A DNA stretch of 64,000 nt from Deltaproteobacteria bacterium GWC2_55_46 (GCA_001595385.3 LVEI03000001.1:1951501-2015500); one strand, 5' to 3'. Positions 33,901 through 42,110 are shown, counted from the stretch's first letter. The notes: a model not told the origin generated them from the sequence alone. Numbers and translations: made by a program.

Positions 33901-34268
33901 CCGGTTACGCGGCAGAGGGCGTAAAGACGATAGTAAAGGCCCTTGAAGATGAAAAAGGGCGCTGGATACTCTCGGAGCACGATGAGGCCGCAACAGAGCT
34001 GCCTCTTACTGCTGTGCTCGGAGGCGAGATAGTCCATATCGTTATCGACAGGACCTTTGTCGACTCCGGCGGGGTCCGCTGGGTCATCGACTATAAGACC
34101 GGGACGCATGAAGGCGGCTCCCTTGAGGAGTTCCTCGCCAGCGAGCGGGAAAGGTACAGGGGGCAGCTTGAAAAGTACGCTCTGGCGCTCGCGATAGGCG
34201 GAGAAAAAAGGGAGATAAGAAAGGGGCTCTATTATCCGGCCCATCGCGCGTGGGTAGAGGTGAGTTGA
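30978..34268 (+). CDS. addA: UvrD/AddA-type helicase-nuclease
   Basis: A 1096-residue superfamily 1A helicase with a C-terminal nuclease, partner of the preceding AddB-like protein in double-strand-break end processing. Motifs in order: Walker A APAGSGKTELL near residue 18, FTRKAAGQMHSR near residue 53, DEYQDTSQTQLALLE near residue 413, IHKAKGLEFDNVIIPG near residue 754, VAATRAKKSLYLIG near residue 830, and the nuclease core VIDYKTGTHEGG near residue 1036. Length is typical of AddA. The symbol is given by family; recognition sequence is unknown. Confidence 0.88.
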   Translation: MNSDASARERALDVSASFAVQAPAGSGKTELLMQRFLKLLSIVEKPEQILALTFTRKAAGQMHSRIIAAIGKAAQGFEADKPHERKTIELAAAALERDAVMGWRLLENPGRLKVQTIDSFSSTLARQMPLLSGLGSYTVTEEPLEFYLAAAEATVALVEDDGAGGEAVRRALAHMDNSVKGLTERLVMMLGRRDQWLRHVTRSSTDRELKAMLEGSLKRLVESELESIEAAFPPPAVSSLLRCARFAASNINKDKSAILNLASIARMPTKKAEELPLWKGIAELLLTKEGGLRKPGGVKATNGFPSGDAGDRSVKDEFKGLLSSLEGDDRLVDALGRARKLPSPVFDEEEWETLLALVRLLPIADGKLNEAFTQSGSVDFQAIALAALRSLGTADEPTDLMLSLDLRIQHILVDEYQDTSQTQLALLEALTRGWTAGDGRTLFVVGDPMQSIYLFREAEVGLFLEARLKGIGTVGLTPLTLSRNFRSQEKIVSWVNGTLSGAFPDREETFTGSVTYAPSTAVKEAIDGRGVEIRLLAKDDLFEAGQVLSILENIPSGETAAVLCRSRSHVDSIVGALTREGIPFRARDIDPLFDRTVIQDLLALLKALDHPFDRVAWLACLRAPWCGLGLGDLFNLCYLDKASPVMELMRDERRLSAIPEDGRVRLERFREGMEEAREVWGRRPPSEVLRGLWIAIGGPACVDGSGMRDAEEFLGLVGSIEEPGGVSIEGLEARTFRLFAGGGVEDAAVDIMTIHKAKGLEFDNVIIPGLGKKPRHEERRLLVWMEKEDDLLLAPVEKKGSKDGGDIYNYLFDIHKKKAVLEETRLLYVAATRAKKSLYLIGHVDEKEDGTLSMAPRSFLSQIKHALNKEMLLDGQDGGERSEPGRAGRRLGASWALPEAAPPVIVESAERLIEGEPEFYWAGEAIRHLGTVVHRYFCRIAREGVSSWDRLRLRGEQGRIARMLRSLGLGKAEAAGYAAEGVKTIVKALEDEKGRWILSEHDEAATELPLTAVLGGEIVHIVIDRTFVDSGGVRWVIDYKTGTHEGGSLEEFLASERERYRGQLEKYALALAIGGEKREIRKGLYYPAHRAWVEVS

Positions 34269-34326
34269 AATCTCCGGGGCTTTAACAGGAGCCTGATTAA
34301 AATCAGTGTTTTTTTAGCAAACTGTA

Positions 34327-34357
34327 TAAAAAGGCCGCCTTTCAGGGCGGCCTTTTT
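34327..34357. terminator. terminator between addA and hemerythrin genes
   Basis: AAAAAGGCCGCC pairs with GGGCGGCCTTTTT; A and T runs on both sides make it usable from both converging genes. Confidence 0.85.
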
Positions 34358-34378
34358 ATCAGCAGGATTGTAATGATC

Positions 34379-34807
34379 TCAGCAGTTTACGACCAGCTGG
34401 TGCTTCAGGTCTTCAGACCTCAGGTACGCGCCAAGGGATTTGTCCATATTGCCGATATGGTTTACGAACCAGTCGACTATGCGTCTCTGTACCTTTAAGA
34501 CCAGCGAGAGCCTGGCGCCTGAGTCCAGCTCGGAGCGGAGCATGGAGATCTCTTGAGCGAGCTTCCTGTGCTCGGCCATATGCGATTTTCTGCCTGAGTA
34601 GCCGCTTCGTTCCATCGCGGACTCCTCGGAGTTGAAGTGCCTGGCGAGGTAGCTTTCCACGAAATCATAGACCGCGTCGACATCCGCCCTCTCCCTGCCG
34701 TATTCGAGGGCCGCCATTAGCTTGCCGAACCTGTCAAGCATCTCCCTGTGTTGCTTTTCCTGCCACCAGACCCCGGTTGATAACTGCTCTTTCCATATAA
34801 GTGCCAT
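34379..34807 (-). CDS. bacteriohemerythrin
   Basis: A 142-residue soluble four-helix protein that binds O2 at a non-haem di-iron site. All seven ligands are present in the family order: His20, His57, Glu61, His76, His80, His117 and Asp122. The N-terminal W residues (VWWQEKQH) are typical. In anaerobes it may carry, store or sense oxygen; here it lies next to a sensor kinase read in the opposite direction, but no direct link is shown. The ATG is preceded by GGAGG on the minus strand. Confidence 0.9.
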   Translation of the reverse strand: MALIWKEQLSTGVWWQEKQHREMLDRFGKLMAALEYGRERADVDAVYDFVESYLARHFNSEESAMERSGYSGRKSHMAEHRKLAQEISMLRSELDSGARLSLVLKVQRRIVDWFVNHIGNMDKSLGAYLRSEDLKHQLVVNC

Positions 34808-35035
34808 GCCAGGCCTCCTTCTTCGTCTCTGAGCTACCCGTTATTCCTTATCGGGAAGGCGCGTGTTTAACTTTAGGGGAAAAATAAAAATTTTCCATAA
34901 TGCAACTATTTGAGATACAAGAGGTTTTAATGCGGCTGAGCGCTTGCGCCGCCTATCCCTGCCCGCTTGACAACCGGTAAGGTTACATAGTACGCTTTTC
35001 AATGGCGGTAAATACCTCAAAACCGGTCAGATGCC

Positions 35036-37525
35036 ATGATACTTAAGAGGTGGGTCCCCTTCCTTGCGCTTTTCCTTGCCCTTTTAGTTACCGTCTTTAT
35101 ATGGCGGGAGCTTTCAAGGTCTCAGCAGGCCGCCTTTGCCAGCCAGATATCGATAAAATCAGCGGCTATAAAAGATGATATAAAGGATAATGTCGCCTTC
35201 AGGGTGCGCTCCCTTTCAAGGGCGGTAAAAAGATGGGAGTACAATGGCAAGCCGGACCTCCGTGGATGGAAGATGGACGCGCGGTCGCTGGAAGGGGACC
35301 CGGGATACAAGTACATAGTCTGGGCAGGCCCGGATAAAAAAGCCATCGTACTGGCCGGGCTCCCGGACAGGTCGGCTGAGCAGGCGATAGACGCCTCCTT
35401 CCCGGAGCTCTTCAGGATAAAGTCGCCTTTCGTCTCCGGGCCGGTAGCCCTTGAAGGCGCAAGGCTGGGGTTCATAGCCTATGCCCCCATGTATGCCGGA
35501 GGCAGCTTCATGGGCGTGCTGGCCGAGGTCTTTGACTCGCAGGAGCTTATTGGCGACATACTTTCAAAGAGCAGGCACGAGCTCGGCCTTTACTCCATAT
35601 CCGTTACCGGCGACGGCGTGGAGCTTTACCGGAGCGGGCCTGAACCGGCTCTTGAGTGGGCGCAAAGGCTTCCGTTAAAGGTCTTCGGCTCGGATTGGAC
35701 CCTCTCGGTGGCTCCCGGGCAAAATCTTGCCGCTTCTTCCATCTCGGCGTTGCCGGCCATTGTGCTTGTAATGGGCGCTCTGAGCTCCATCCTCTTCTCG
35801 TCTCTTATCTACTCCGCCCAGTCCGCAAGCTTGAGGGGAAGGGGGCGGGAGACGGCGAACGCGATGCTGAGGGCTGAGATAGAGGAGCGGGCATGGGCTG
35901 AGGGCGAGCGCGCCAGAAGCGAAGATAAGTTCAGGGCCCTTGTCGAGACATCTTATGACCTTGTATGGGAGACGGACGAGAACGCGGTATATACTTACGT
36001 AAGCCCGCGGGTAAAACAGATGCTTGGTTATGAGCAACATGAGGTGCTTGGAAGGCCGTTCTGGGACTTCATGCTTCCTGACGAGGCGGAAAGGGTCAGG
36101 GAGGAGTTTGCCCGCGTATCCGCCGCAAGGCAGCCATTAAGCCTCCTTGAGAACGTGAACTTGAGCAAGGACGGAAGATGCATAGTCCTGGAGACCAGCG
36201 GCGCGCCGGTATTCGATTCAAAGGGGGCCTTCCTCGGATACAGGGGCATTGACAGGGACGTCACGGGAAAAAAGCTCGCGGAAGAGGCCTTGAGGAGGAG
36301 CGAGGCGAGCCTCGCCAACGCGCAAAGGATCGCGCGCATAGGCAGCTGGGACTGGGACATAGAGAAAGACGAACTGATATGGTCGGATGAGGCATACAGG
36401 ATATTCGGCCTCGACCCGAGCGGGTTCGGCGCCACTTACGAGGCCTTTCTGGGCTGCGTCCACCCGGAGGACAGGCCCATGGTCCACAAATGCGTGACCG
36501 AGTCCCTGACCCTTAAAAAGCCATACTCCATAGAGCACAGGTTGGTGCTGCCGGACGGGACGGAAAAGTACGTGCACGAGCACGGAGAGGTCGCCTTCCG
36601 CAGGGAGGGCAGGCCCGTGAGGATGTCAGGGACCATACAGGACATAACTGAAAGGAAGACGACCGAGGAGCAGCTTAAGCTCTACAGGGAGCACCTGAAA
36701 GAGCTTGTCGATGAGAGGACGGCAGAGCTTAAGCAGCTCAACCGGAAGCTGGCCTTCGAGGTGGATATACGGAAGCAGGCTGAAGACGCCGTAAGCAGCA
36801 TGAACGACGCCCTTGAGAAGAGGGCGGCGGAGCTCGAAAGGGTCAATAAGGAGCTGGAGGCGTTCACCTACTCGGCCTCCCATGACCTCCAGGAGCCCCT
36901 GAGGGTCATATCCGGGTACGTACAGCTCCTGTCGCGAAGGTACAAAGGCAGGCTTGATTCGGAGGCCGACGAGTTCATAGGCTTCGCGGTCGACGGTGTG
37001 GCGCGCATGCAGCGGCTCATAGCAGACCTGCTCCGTTATTCAAGGGTCGGGAAGATCATGGCGCAGCAGCCGGTGGACTGCTCCGCCGCGCTCGGCAGGG
37101 CGATGTCAAACCTGGGCGCGCTCTTGAGCGAGAGCGGGGCGGTAGTGCGCGCCGATGGGCTGCCCACCATAATGGCGGACGAATCACAGATAGACCAGCT
37201 CTTCATGAACCTCCTTTCCAACGCCGTCAAGTACCGGGGGGATAACCAGCCACTTATAACGATAGCGGTTGAAAGGCTGGGGCGGCAGTGGCGCTTCTCG
37301 ATTACCGACAACGGGATAGGCATAGACCCGAAGTACTCGGAAAGGATCTTCGAGCTCTTCCAGCGGCTGCATGGAAACACGGGCCTGCCGGGCACCGGGC
37401 TGGGCCTTTCCATTTGCAAGAAGGTCGTGGAGAACCACGGCGGAAGGATATGGGTGGAGTCGATGCCAGGGGCCGGCTCTACTTTCTACTTCACCATGCC
37501 TGGCGAGGAGGCGGCAAGTGCATAA
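35036..37525 (+). CDS. PAS-domain sensor histidine kinase
   Basis: An 829-residue membrane kinase. One helix near residues 7-25 and another near 235-260 flank an extracytoplasmic sensing region (about 30-230). Two PAS domains (about 300-420 and 430-545) precede a coiled-coil stretch rich in Glu/Leu (about 545-605), the dimerisation/phosphoacceptor region with YSASHDLQEPLRVISG near residue 610, and the HATPase domain with DNGIGIDPKYSERIFELFQRLH and GTGLGLSICKKVVE. The signal sensed is unknown. Two response regulators follow directly, the first overlapping its stop, so phosphorelay partners are encoded next door. Confidence 0.9.
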   Translation: MILKRWVPFLALFLALLVTVFIWRELSRSQQAAFASQISIKSAAIKDDIKDNVAFRVRSLSRAVKRWEYNGKPDLRGWKMDARSLEGDPGYKYIVWAGPDKKAIVLAGLPDRSAEQAIDASFPELFRIKSPFVSGPVALEGARLGFIAYAPMYAGGSFMGVLAEVFDSQELIGDILSKSRHELGLYSISVTGDGVELYRSGPEPALEWAQRLPLKVFGSDWTLSVAPGQNLAASSISALPAIVLVMGALSSILFSSLIYSAQSASLRGRGRETANAMLRAEIEERAWAEGERARSEDKFRALVETSYDLVWETDENAVYTYVSPRVKQMLGYEQHEVLGRPFWDFMLPDEAERVREEFARVSAARQPLSLLENVNLSKDGRCIVLETSGAPVFDSKGAFLGYRGIDRDVTGKKLAEEALRRSEASLANAQRIARIGSWDWDIEKDELIWSDEAYRIFGLDPSGFGATYEAFLGCVHPEDRPMVHKCVTESLTLKKPYSIEHRLVLPDGTEKYVHEHGEVAFRREGRPVRMSGTIQDITERKTTEEQLKLYREHLKELVDERTAELKQLNRKLAFEVDIRKQAEDAVSSMNDALEKRAAELERVNKELEAFTYSASHDLQEPLRVISGYVQLLSRRYKGRLDSEADEFIGFAVDGVARMQRLIADLLRYSRVGKIMAQQPVDCSAALGRAMSNLGALLSESGAVVRADGLPTIMADESQIDQLFMNLLSNAVKYRGDNQPLITIAVERLGRQWRFSITDNGIGIDPKYSERIFELFQRLHGNTGLPGTGLGLSICKKVVENHGGRIWVESMPGAGSTFYFTMPGEEAASA

Positions 37526-37961
37526 GGGGGGGCGAGGCCCGATAGAGATACTCATGGTGGAGGACAACCCCCATGACGTCAGGTTTACGATAGAGGCGTT
37601 CAAGGACGCCAGGGTCCATAACAAGATGCATGTGGCTTCCGACGGGGAAGAGGCCATCGAGTACCTGAGGAGGAAGGGGAGGCATTCCAGGGCGCGAAGA
37701 CCTGACCTCGTCCTGCTGGACTTGAACCTGCCTAAAAAGAACGGCAGGGAGGTGCTCGAAGAGATAAAGTGCGACCCTGAGTTAAGGAAGATACCCGTGC
37801 TGGTCCTTTCTACCTCCGAGGACGAGATGGACATCAAGCGGGCCTATGACCTGCACGTGAACGCCTATATACACAAGCCGGTGGATCTGGACCAGTTCAT
37901 AAAAGTCGCGAAGGCCGTCGAGGACTTCTGGTTTTCCGTGGCAAAGCTGCCGCCGAGGTAG
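37518..37961 (+). CDS. single-domain response regulator (Rcp1/CheY-like)
   Basis: A 147-residue receiver-only protein: ILMVEDNPHDVRFTIEAF at the start, phosphoacceptor Asp in DLVLLDLNLPKKNG near residue 68, and HKPVDLDQF near the C-terminus with the conserved Lys. The form with the PHDV and LNLPKKNG motifs is typical of Rcp1-like regulators that pair with multi-PAS kinases. The start is GTG 37518, which overlaps the kinase stop and has GAGGAGGC upstream. With no output domain it probably relays phosphate or controls kinase activity. Confidence 0.87.
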   Translation: MHKGGRGPIEILMVEDNPHDVRFTIEAFKDARVHNKMHVASDGEEAIEYLRRKGRHSRARRPDLVLLDLNLPKKNGREVLEEIKCDPELRKIPVLVLSTSEDEMDIKRAYDLHVNAYIHKPVDLDQFIKVAKAVEDFWFSVAKLPPR

Positions 37962-37964
37962 GCG

Positions 37965-39374
37965 ATGGAAAAGATACCGTTCATAAAAATACTGCTGGTG
38001 GAGGATAACCCCGCTGACGCGAGGCTTCTGCGTGAGCTTCTGGCAGAATCAGGGTTGAAGGAGCGGTTCGCCATCGACGCGGCGGGGAGCTTGAAGGAGG
38101 CCCTCGCGTGCCTTTGTGCCGGGGGCTTCGACGTGGTGCTCCTCGATCTCATGCTGCCGGATACTACAGGGCTCGATACCTTTACCGCGTTGCACAGGTC
38201 GTACCCGGCTATCCCGGTGGTGCTCCTGACAGGCCTGTCTGATGAGACCCTGGCGGCGCGCGCCGTGAGGGAGGGGGCGCAGGACTACCTAGTAAAAGGG
38301 CAGGCCGCACCGGGCGTATTGGCCCGCTCGATAGTATACGCCATCGAACGGAACGCGGCCGAGAGGGCGGGGAGGGCGGCGATGAGGGCGATGCCCGGCG
38401 AGAGGACCCTGTGCCCGGAGATGGTCGGGACGAGTACCGCGTTAAACGAGGTGAAGTCCCTTATCTCGACGGTGGCGAGGACATCAAACACCTCGGTCCT
38501 CATAACAGGCGAGACAGGCACCGGCAAGGAGCTTGTTGCAAACGCCATCCACTACTCAAGCAGCAGGAAGGACGGCCCCTTAATAAAGCTCAATTGCAGC
38601 GCCATACCGGAGGCCCTCATGGAAGCCGAGATGTTCGGCTATGAAAAAGGGGCCTTCACCGACGCGCGCCAGACGAAAAAGGGGCTCTTTGAACTGGCTG
38701 ACGGCGGGACGATCTTCCTTGACGAGATCGGCGACATGGACATAAGGCTTCAGCCCAAGCTCCTGCAGATACTCGAGAACAGGACCTTGAGAAAGCTCGG
38801 CGGGGTCCAGGACATGAGGGTCGACGTGAGGGTCATCGCGGCCACCAACGTGGACTTGAGCGCGAGGGTGCGCGAGAAGAGGTTCAGGGAGGACCTCTTT
38901 TACAGGCTCAACGTAATGGTCATAGAGCTGCCGCCATTGAGGGAGCGCAAGGAGGACATCCTCCCTATCGCCAGATACTTCATGAAAGAGAACGGGTCAT
39001 CGTTGGATGGCGGCGGCCCCGGCTTGCTCGCTCCGGGGAGTATCGATATCCTCCTTGACCATGACTGGCCGGGCAATATCAGGGAGCTTAAGAACATAAT
39101 AGAGAGGGCGAGGATACTGGCAGGCCCGGATGACATACGTCCGGCGCACATCCATCTCGACGGGGCCTCACAGACCCAGCGCCTCCACGCGCCAGGGCCC
39201 GTCCATGCCCCTGAGTATCCGGCGGATATCTCCCTTGAGGAGCTTGAGAAGGCCCATATAAAGAGGGTCCTCGAAAAGACAGAGGGCAATATCACACACG
39301 CCGCGCGCATACTCGGCATCTCGCGCCTGACCCTCAGGGAAAAGGCGAAAAAATACGCCCTTAAAGAGAATTGA
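37965..39374 (+). CDS. sigma-54-dependent response regulator (NtrC type)
   Basis: 469 residues: receiver (about 1-125, phospho-Asp in DVVLLDLMLPD), AAA+ domain (about 150-385) with Walker A GETGTGKELVA near residue 183, and a Fis-type HTH at the end (GNITHAARILGISRLTLREKAKKY). The sigma-54-contact loop reads GAFTDA instead of the usual GAFTGA (near residues 229-234). A perfect sigma-54 promoter lies about 130 bp downstream of its stop, in front of the next gene. Phosphorylation by the kinase at 35036 is likely from gene order. Confidence 0.92.
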   Translation: MEKIPFIKILLVEDNPADARLLRELLAESGLKERFAIDAAGSLKEALACLCAGGFDVVLLDLMLPDTTGLDTFTALHRSYPAIPVVLLTGLSDETLAARAVREGAQDYLVKGQAAPGVLARSIVYAIERNAAERAGRAAMRAMPGERTLCPEMVGTSTALNEVKSLISTVARTSNTSVLITGETGTGKELVANAIHYSSSRKDGPLIKLNCSAIPEALMEAEMFGYEKGAFTDARQTKKGLFELADGGTIFLDEIGDMDIRLQPKLLQILENRTLRKLGGVQDMRVDVRVIAATNVDLSARVREKRFREDLFYRLNVMVIELPPLRERKEDILPIARYFMKENGSSLDGGGPGLLAPGSIDILLDHDWPGNIRELKNIIERARILAGPDDIRPAHIHLDGASQTQRLHAPGPVHAPEYPADISLEELEKAHIKRVLEKTEGNITHAARILGISRLTLREKAKKYALKEN

Positions 39375-39405
39375 CAGCCTTGTAAAAGACTTTCCGATAA
39401 AAAAC

Positions 39406-39453
39406 TTACCACCCCGGTAAAATTCTTATCAGATAGCTGGTAAATAACTTACC
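39406..39453. promoter_or_regulatory. paired inverted repeats, likely enhancer sites
   Basis: TTACC-N5-GGTAA at 39406-39420 and GGTAA-N5-TTACC at 39439-39453; the second extends to AGC-T-GGTAA...TTACC-G-GCT. They lie about 55-100 bp upstream of the sigma-54 promoter, where an NtrC-type activator normally binds. Confidence 0.6.
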
Positions 39454-39506
39454 GGCTATGCCCCCAGAAATCCCCTAAATAATCCCAATATCAGAAATTT
39501 TCAGCT

Positions 39507-39522
39507 TGGCACGTACGTTGCT
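39507..39522 (+). promoter_or_regulatory. sigma-54 promoter for the PilZ-type regulator
   Basis: TGGCAC-GTACG-TTGCT matches the consensus TGGCAC-N5-TTGCW at every position, with GG and GC 10 bp apart. It is about 90 bp before the next start codon. Confidence 0.85.
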
Positions 39523-39613
39523 TTTAATTCATTTCGTTAGCGGCGACTGTCAAAGGCTTTTCCATCTCTTTGAAGGCGCTATAAACGAAAAATCCTGGAA
39601 AGAGGCATTTGTA

Positions 39614-40309
39614 ATGGACAAAGGGGGGAATATAAGGGTCCTTGTGATCGATGATGAGGAGACGATGCTGGAGGTCTGCTCCGAGGTGCTGGAGAGCGCG
39701 GGATATAGCGTGCGGCGTTCTTACGGGGGGCAGGAGGCGCTTGGGCTGCTCATCGACGAAGACTGGGACGTGGTCCTCACCGACGTGCATATGCCGGGGC
39801 TTGGCGGCGTCGACCTCTTTAAGGAGACCATCGCAAGGAAGAAGGAGATGCGTGGCAGGTTCCTTTTCATGACCGGGGATAAGAGGGCGATAGAGACCGT
39901 AAGCTCGATGGACTCGAACTTCATCAAAAAGCCTTTCAGGGTGAAGGACCTCTTGTCGGCTGTCGAATCCATAATCCCTAACGAGCGCTCGACCCCCAGG
40001 AAAGAAGCGAGGGTCAAGGTGGCCGGATGCGGGGTCGTAGTCGAAGCCGGCGGCGAGCAGGTGGTGAGCGCTGTCACAGAGGACTTCTCAAGGCAAGGTA
40101 TGAGGATAAGATATTCCGGGAGTCCTATCGAGCCAGGCTCAGTCCTGGGGCTTCGCCTTTCGGCCTTGTGCCTGAGCCTTGTAAAACAGGCAAAGGTGGT
40201 CTGGTCCCGGGAGGATGGCAGCCAGGGGGCCTCGTCTGGGCTTTTGTTCACCATGCCCCTGCCGGATTCCGTTATAGCTGACCTGGCTGTGCAGGGCCTT
40301 TATTTTTGA
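39614..40309 (+). CDS. response regulator with C-terminal PilZ-like domain
   Basis: 231 residues from ATG 39614; the frame stays open upstream but a sigma-54 promoter occupies that stretch. Residues 1-120 are a receiver with VLVIDDEETMLE, phospho-Asp in DVVLTDVHMPG and FIKKPFRVKDL. Residues about 130-231 are beta-rich, with RKEARVK and DFSRQGMRI spaced as in PilZ domains; the second PilZ motif is usually D/NxSxxG, and DFSRQG fits. PilZ domains bind cyclic di-GMP, so this could link phosphorylation to c-di-GMP, though c-di-GMP binding is inferred only. Confidence 0.75.
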   Translation: MDKGGNIRVLVIDDEETMLEVCSEVLESAGYSVRRSYGGQEALGLLIDEDWDVVLTDVHMPGLGGVDLFKETIARKKEMRGRFLFMTGDKRAIETVSSMDSNFIKKPFRVKDLLSAVESIIPNERSTPRKEARVKVAGCGVVVEAGGEQVVSAVTEDFSRQGMRIRYSGSPIEPGSVLGLRLSALCLSLVKQAKVVWSREDGSQGASSGLLFTMPLPDSVIADLAVQGLYF

Positions 40310-40363
40310 TAAGCCGGAGTCTTTCGGTAAATTTGTCAAGCGGTACGATACGGAGGAGGAGTC

Positions 40364-41329
40364 ATGATGAGGCAGGGTTTGAGAAAACAGAGTAGCGAGG
40401 CTTTAGGAGGCTTTGCAGGCCGGACGGCCTGGGAGCCGTATGGCGAGGCGAAGCCGGACGCTACGGAGGCTGGGGTACAGGATGGAGGCGCAGAGCACTC
40501 CTGTAGCTCTATAAACATCTATTTCAGGGAGATAAAGAGGTTCAAGCTCCTCAACTCCGTTGAGGAAAGGTCCCTTGCCGGAAGGATAGCCATTGGAGAC
40601 GCCGAGGCAAGGAAACAGATGATAGAGTCAAACCTCCGGCTGGTGGTGAATATCGCCAAGAGGTACGTGAACAGGGGGCTACAGCTCCAGGACCTCATAG
40701 ACGAGGGGAATATCGGGCTTATAAAGGCTGTCGAGCGGTTTAAGGCGGATATGGGCTGCAGGTTTTCAACCTATGCCACTTACTGGATAAGGCAGACCGT
40801 CGAGAGGGCGCTGGCGAACAAGGGGAGCATGATAAGGCTCCCGATACACATAGTCACCGACATGTCCCGGGTGGAGAAGGCCTCAAGGGAGTTCAGGGTC
40901 CTCTCCAACAGGGAGCCGAGCTCGAACGAGGTCTCCGAGAAGACCGGCCTCTCCGGGCGCTATGTGAAAAAACTCGAGACTATAAGCAAGCGTACGATGT
41001 CGCTTGAGTCCCGCGCGGGGCATGATGAGGCCGACCTGTCGCTGCTCGATAGCATCGAGGACGAGCGCACCCCGGTCCCCGTGGAGTACGTCGAGGAGGC
41101 ACGAAGGGCCGAGAGGGTCACAAGCTGGCTCAAGATGCTTAATGAAAACGAGATGAGGATAATAAGCCTGCGGTTCGGCATAGGCGACTTCGCCCCCAGG
41201 ACCCTTGAGACCATAGGCCGCGAGTTCGGCGTCACAAGGGAACGGGTAAGGCAGATAGAGGAGAAGGCGCTTGCCAAACTGAGGGCAATAGCGAGGGAGA
41301 ACGAAACAGGGTCCGCTGACCTGCTTTGA
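40364..41329 (+). CDS. RNA polymerase sigma factor, RpoS/RpoD-like (group 2)
   Basis: A 321-residue sigma-70 family protein. Regions 1.2-2.4 (about 45-190) include YFREIKRFKLL, the core-binding NLRLVVNIAKRYVNRGLQLQDLIDEGNIGLIKAVERF and YWIRQTVERAL; region 3 (about 195-250) follows, and region 4 ends with TLETIGREFGVTRERVRQIE. It lacks the long region 1.1 of housekeeping RpoD, so it is an alternative sigma similar to RpoS. CGGAGGAGGAG precedes the ATG. It follows the sigma-54-controlled gene and could be part of the same regulatory output, but its own promoter is not evident. Confidence 0.88.
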   Translation: MMRQGLRKQSSEALGGFAGRTAWEPYGEAKPDATEAGVQDGGAEHSCSSINIYFREIKRFKLLNSVEERSLAGRIAIGDAEARKQMIESNLRLVVNIAKRYVNRGLQLQDLIDEGNIGLIKAVERFKADMGCRFSTYATYWIRQTVERALANKGSMIRLPIHIVTDMSRVEKASREFRVLSNREPSSNEVSEKTGLSGRYVKKLETISKRTMSLESRAGHDEADLSLLDSIEDERTPVPVEYVEEARRAERVTSWLKMLNENEMRIISLRFGIGDFAPRTLETIGREFGVTRERVRQIEEKALAKLRAIARENETGSADLL

Positions 41330-41361
41330 CCCGGCCAATAGCCGGGGGAAAGGGGCTGACT

Positions 41362-41736
41362 ATGATACGGGTAATGGTCTCGATGGAAGGAAGGCTTTTC
41401 TCTGAAGGTGTCGCGAACCTGCTCGACAGCGCAGGCGGAGTCGAGGTGGCCTGGGTTACCGGTGGTGAAAAAGACACTGTGGAGAAGGCCCGTGCCGTCA
41501 AGCCCGACGTGATATTGACGGACTTGAAGACATTCCGGCGTTCCTTCGAGGGGGGCTGCCCGGAGGGGGCCAGGATACTCCTTGTCGCCCCGAGTGGCGA
41601 GGCGGTCCACCCGGCCTTCTTTGGAAGCCCGGTCTCAGGGAGCATTCCTGACAGCTCTTGCGAACTCATGCTCCAGACCGCGATAAAGGCGGTTGCGCAG
41701 GGTGTCCTCTGGACGGATGGAGCGTTGCCGGCCTGA
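41362..41736 (+). CDS. degenerate receiver-like protein without output domain
   Basis: 124 residues from ATG 41362, with AAAGGGG upstream. The pattern IRVMVSMEGRLFSEGVANLL followed by PDVILTDLKTF resembles a NarL-type receiver. The acidic pair normally near the start (DD or DE) is replaced by SME, and the fold is cut short before any LuxR-type HTH. It may be a pseudo-receiver or a truncated regulator. It is 32 bp after the sigma-factor gene and just before two minus-strand tRNA genes. Confidence 0.55.
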   Translation: MIRVMVSMEGRLFSEGVANLLDSAGGVEVAWVTGGEKDTVEKARAVKPDVILTDLKTFRRSFEGGCPEGARILLVAPSGEAVHPAFFGSPVSGSIPDSSCELMLQTAIKAVAQGVLWTDGALPA

Positions 41737-41760
41737 ATAATGGCCTTGAGTTTTGACAAT

Positions 41761-41837
41761 TGGCGCGCCTGGCTGGGCTCGAACCAGCGACCTACTGCTT
41801 AGAAGGCAGTTGCTCTATCCGACTGAGCTACAGGCGC
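41761..41837 (-). tRNA. tRNA-Arg (anticodon TCT)
   Basis: Minus-strand cloverleaf with acceptor GCGCCTG/CAGGCGC, D-arm GCTCAGTCGGATAGAGC, anticodon loop CTTCTAA, T-loop TTCGAGC and an encoded CCA. Confidence 0.95.
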
Positions 41838-41918
41838 AAAGATGGCAGGCGTATTTCGGTTGCTTTTCGAGAAGGATTTGTTCTTTCTTTGCTTACTTTT
41901 TTCAAAAAAGAGAGTAAG

Positions 41919-41995
41919 TGGTCGGGGCGAGAGGATTCGAACCTCCGGCCCTCTGCTCCCAAAGCAGATGCGCTACCAGACTGCGCTACGCCCCG
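41919..41995 (-). tRNA. tRNA-Pro (anticodon TGG)
   Basis: Minus-strand cloverleaf with acceptor CGGGGCG/CGCCCCG, anticodon loop TTTGGGA, T-loop TTCGAAT and an encoded CCA. Confidence 0.95.
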
Positions 41996-42110
41996 AATCG
42001 AATATGGATAAATACCATGAAAGGGATATTTATTGCAATACCATTTAACCCCCCTCCCTGTCCGCCCCCAGCCGTCCTTGAAAGGCCGCCTTCATCTGTC
42101 CCTGAAATTG

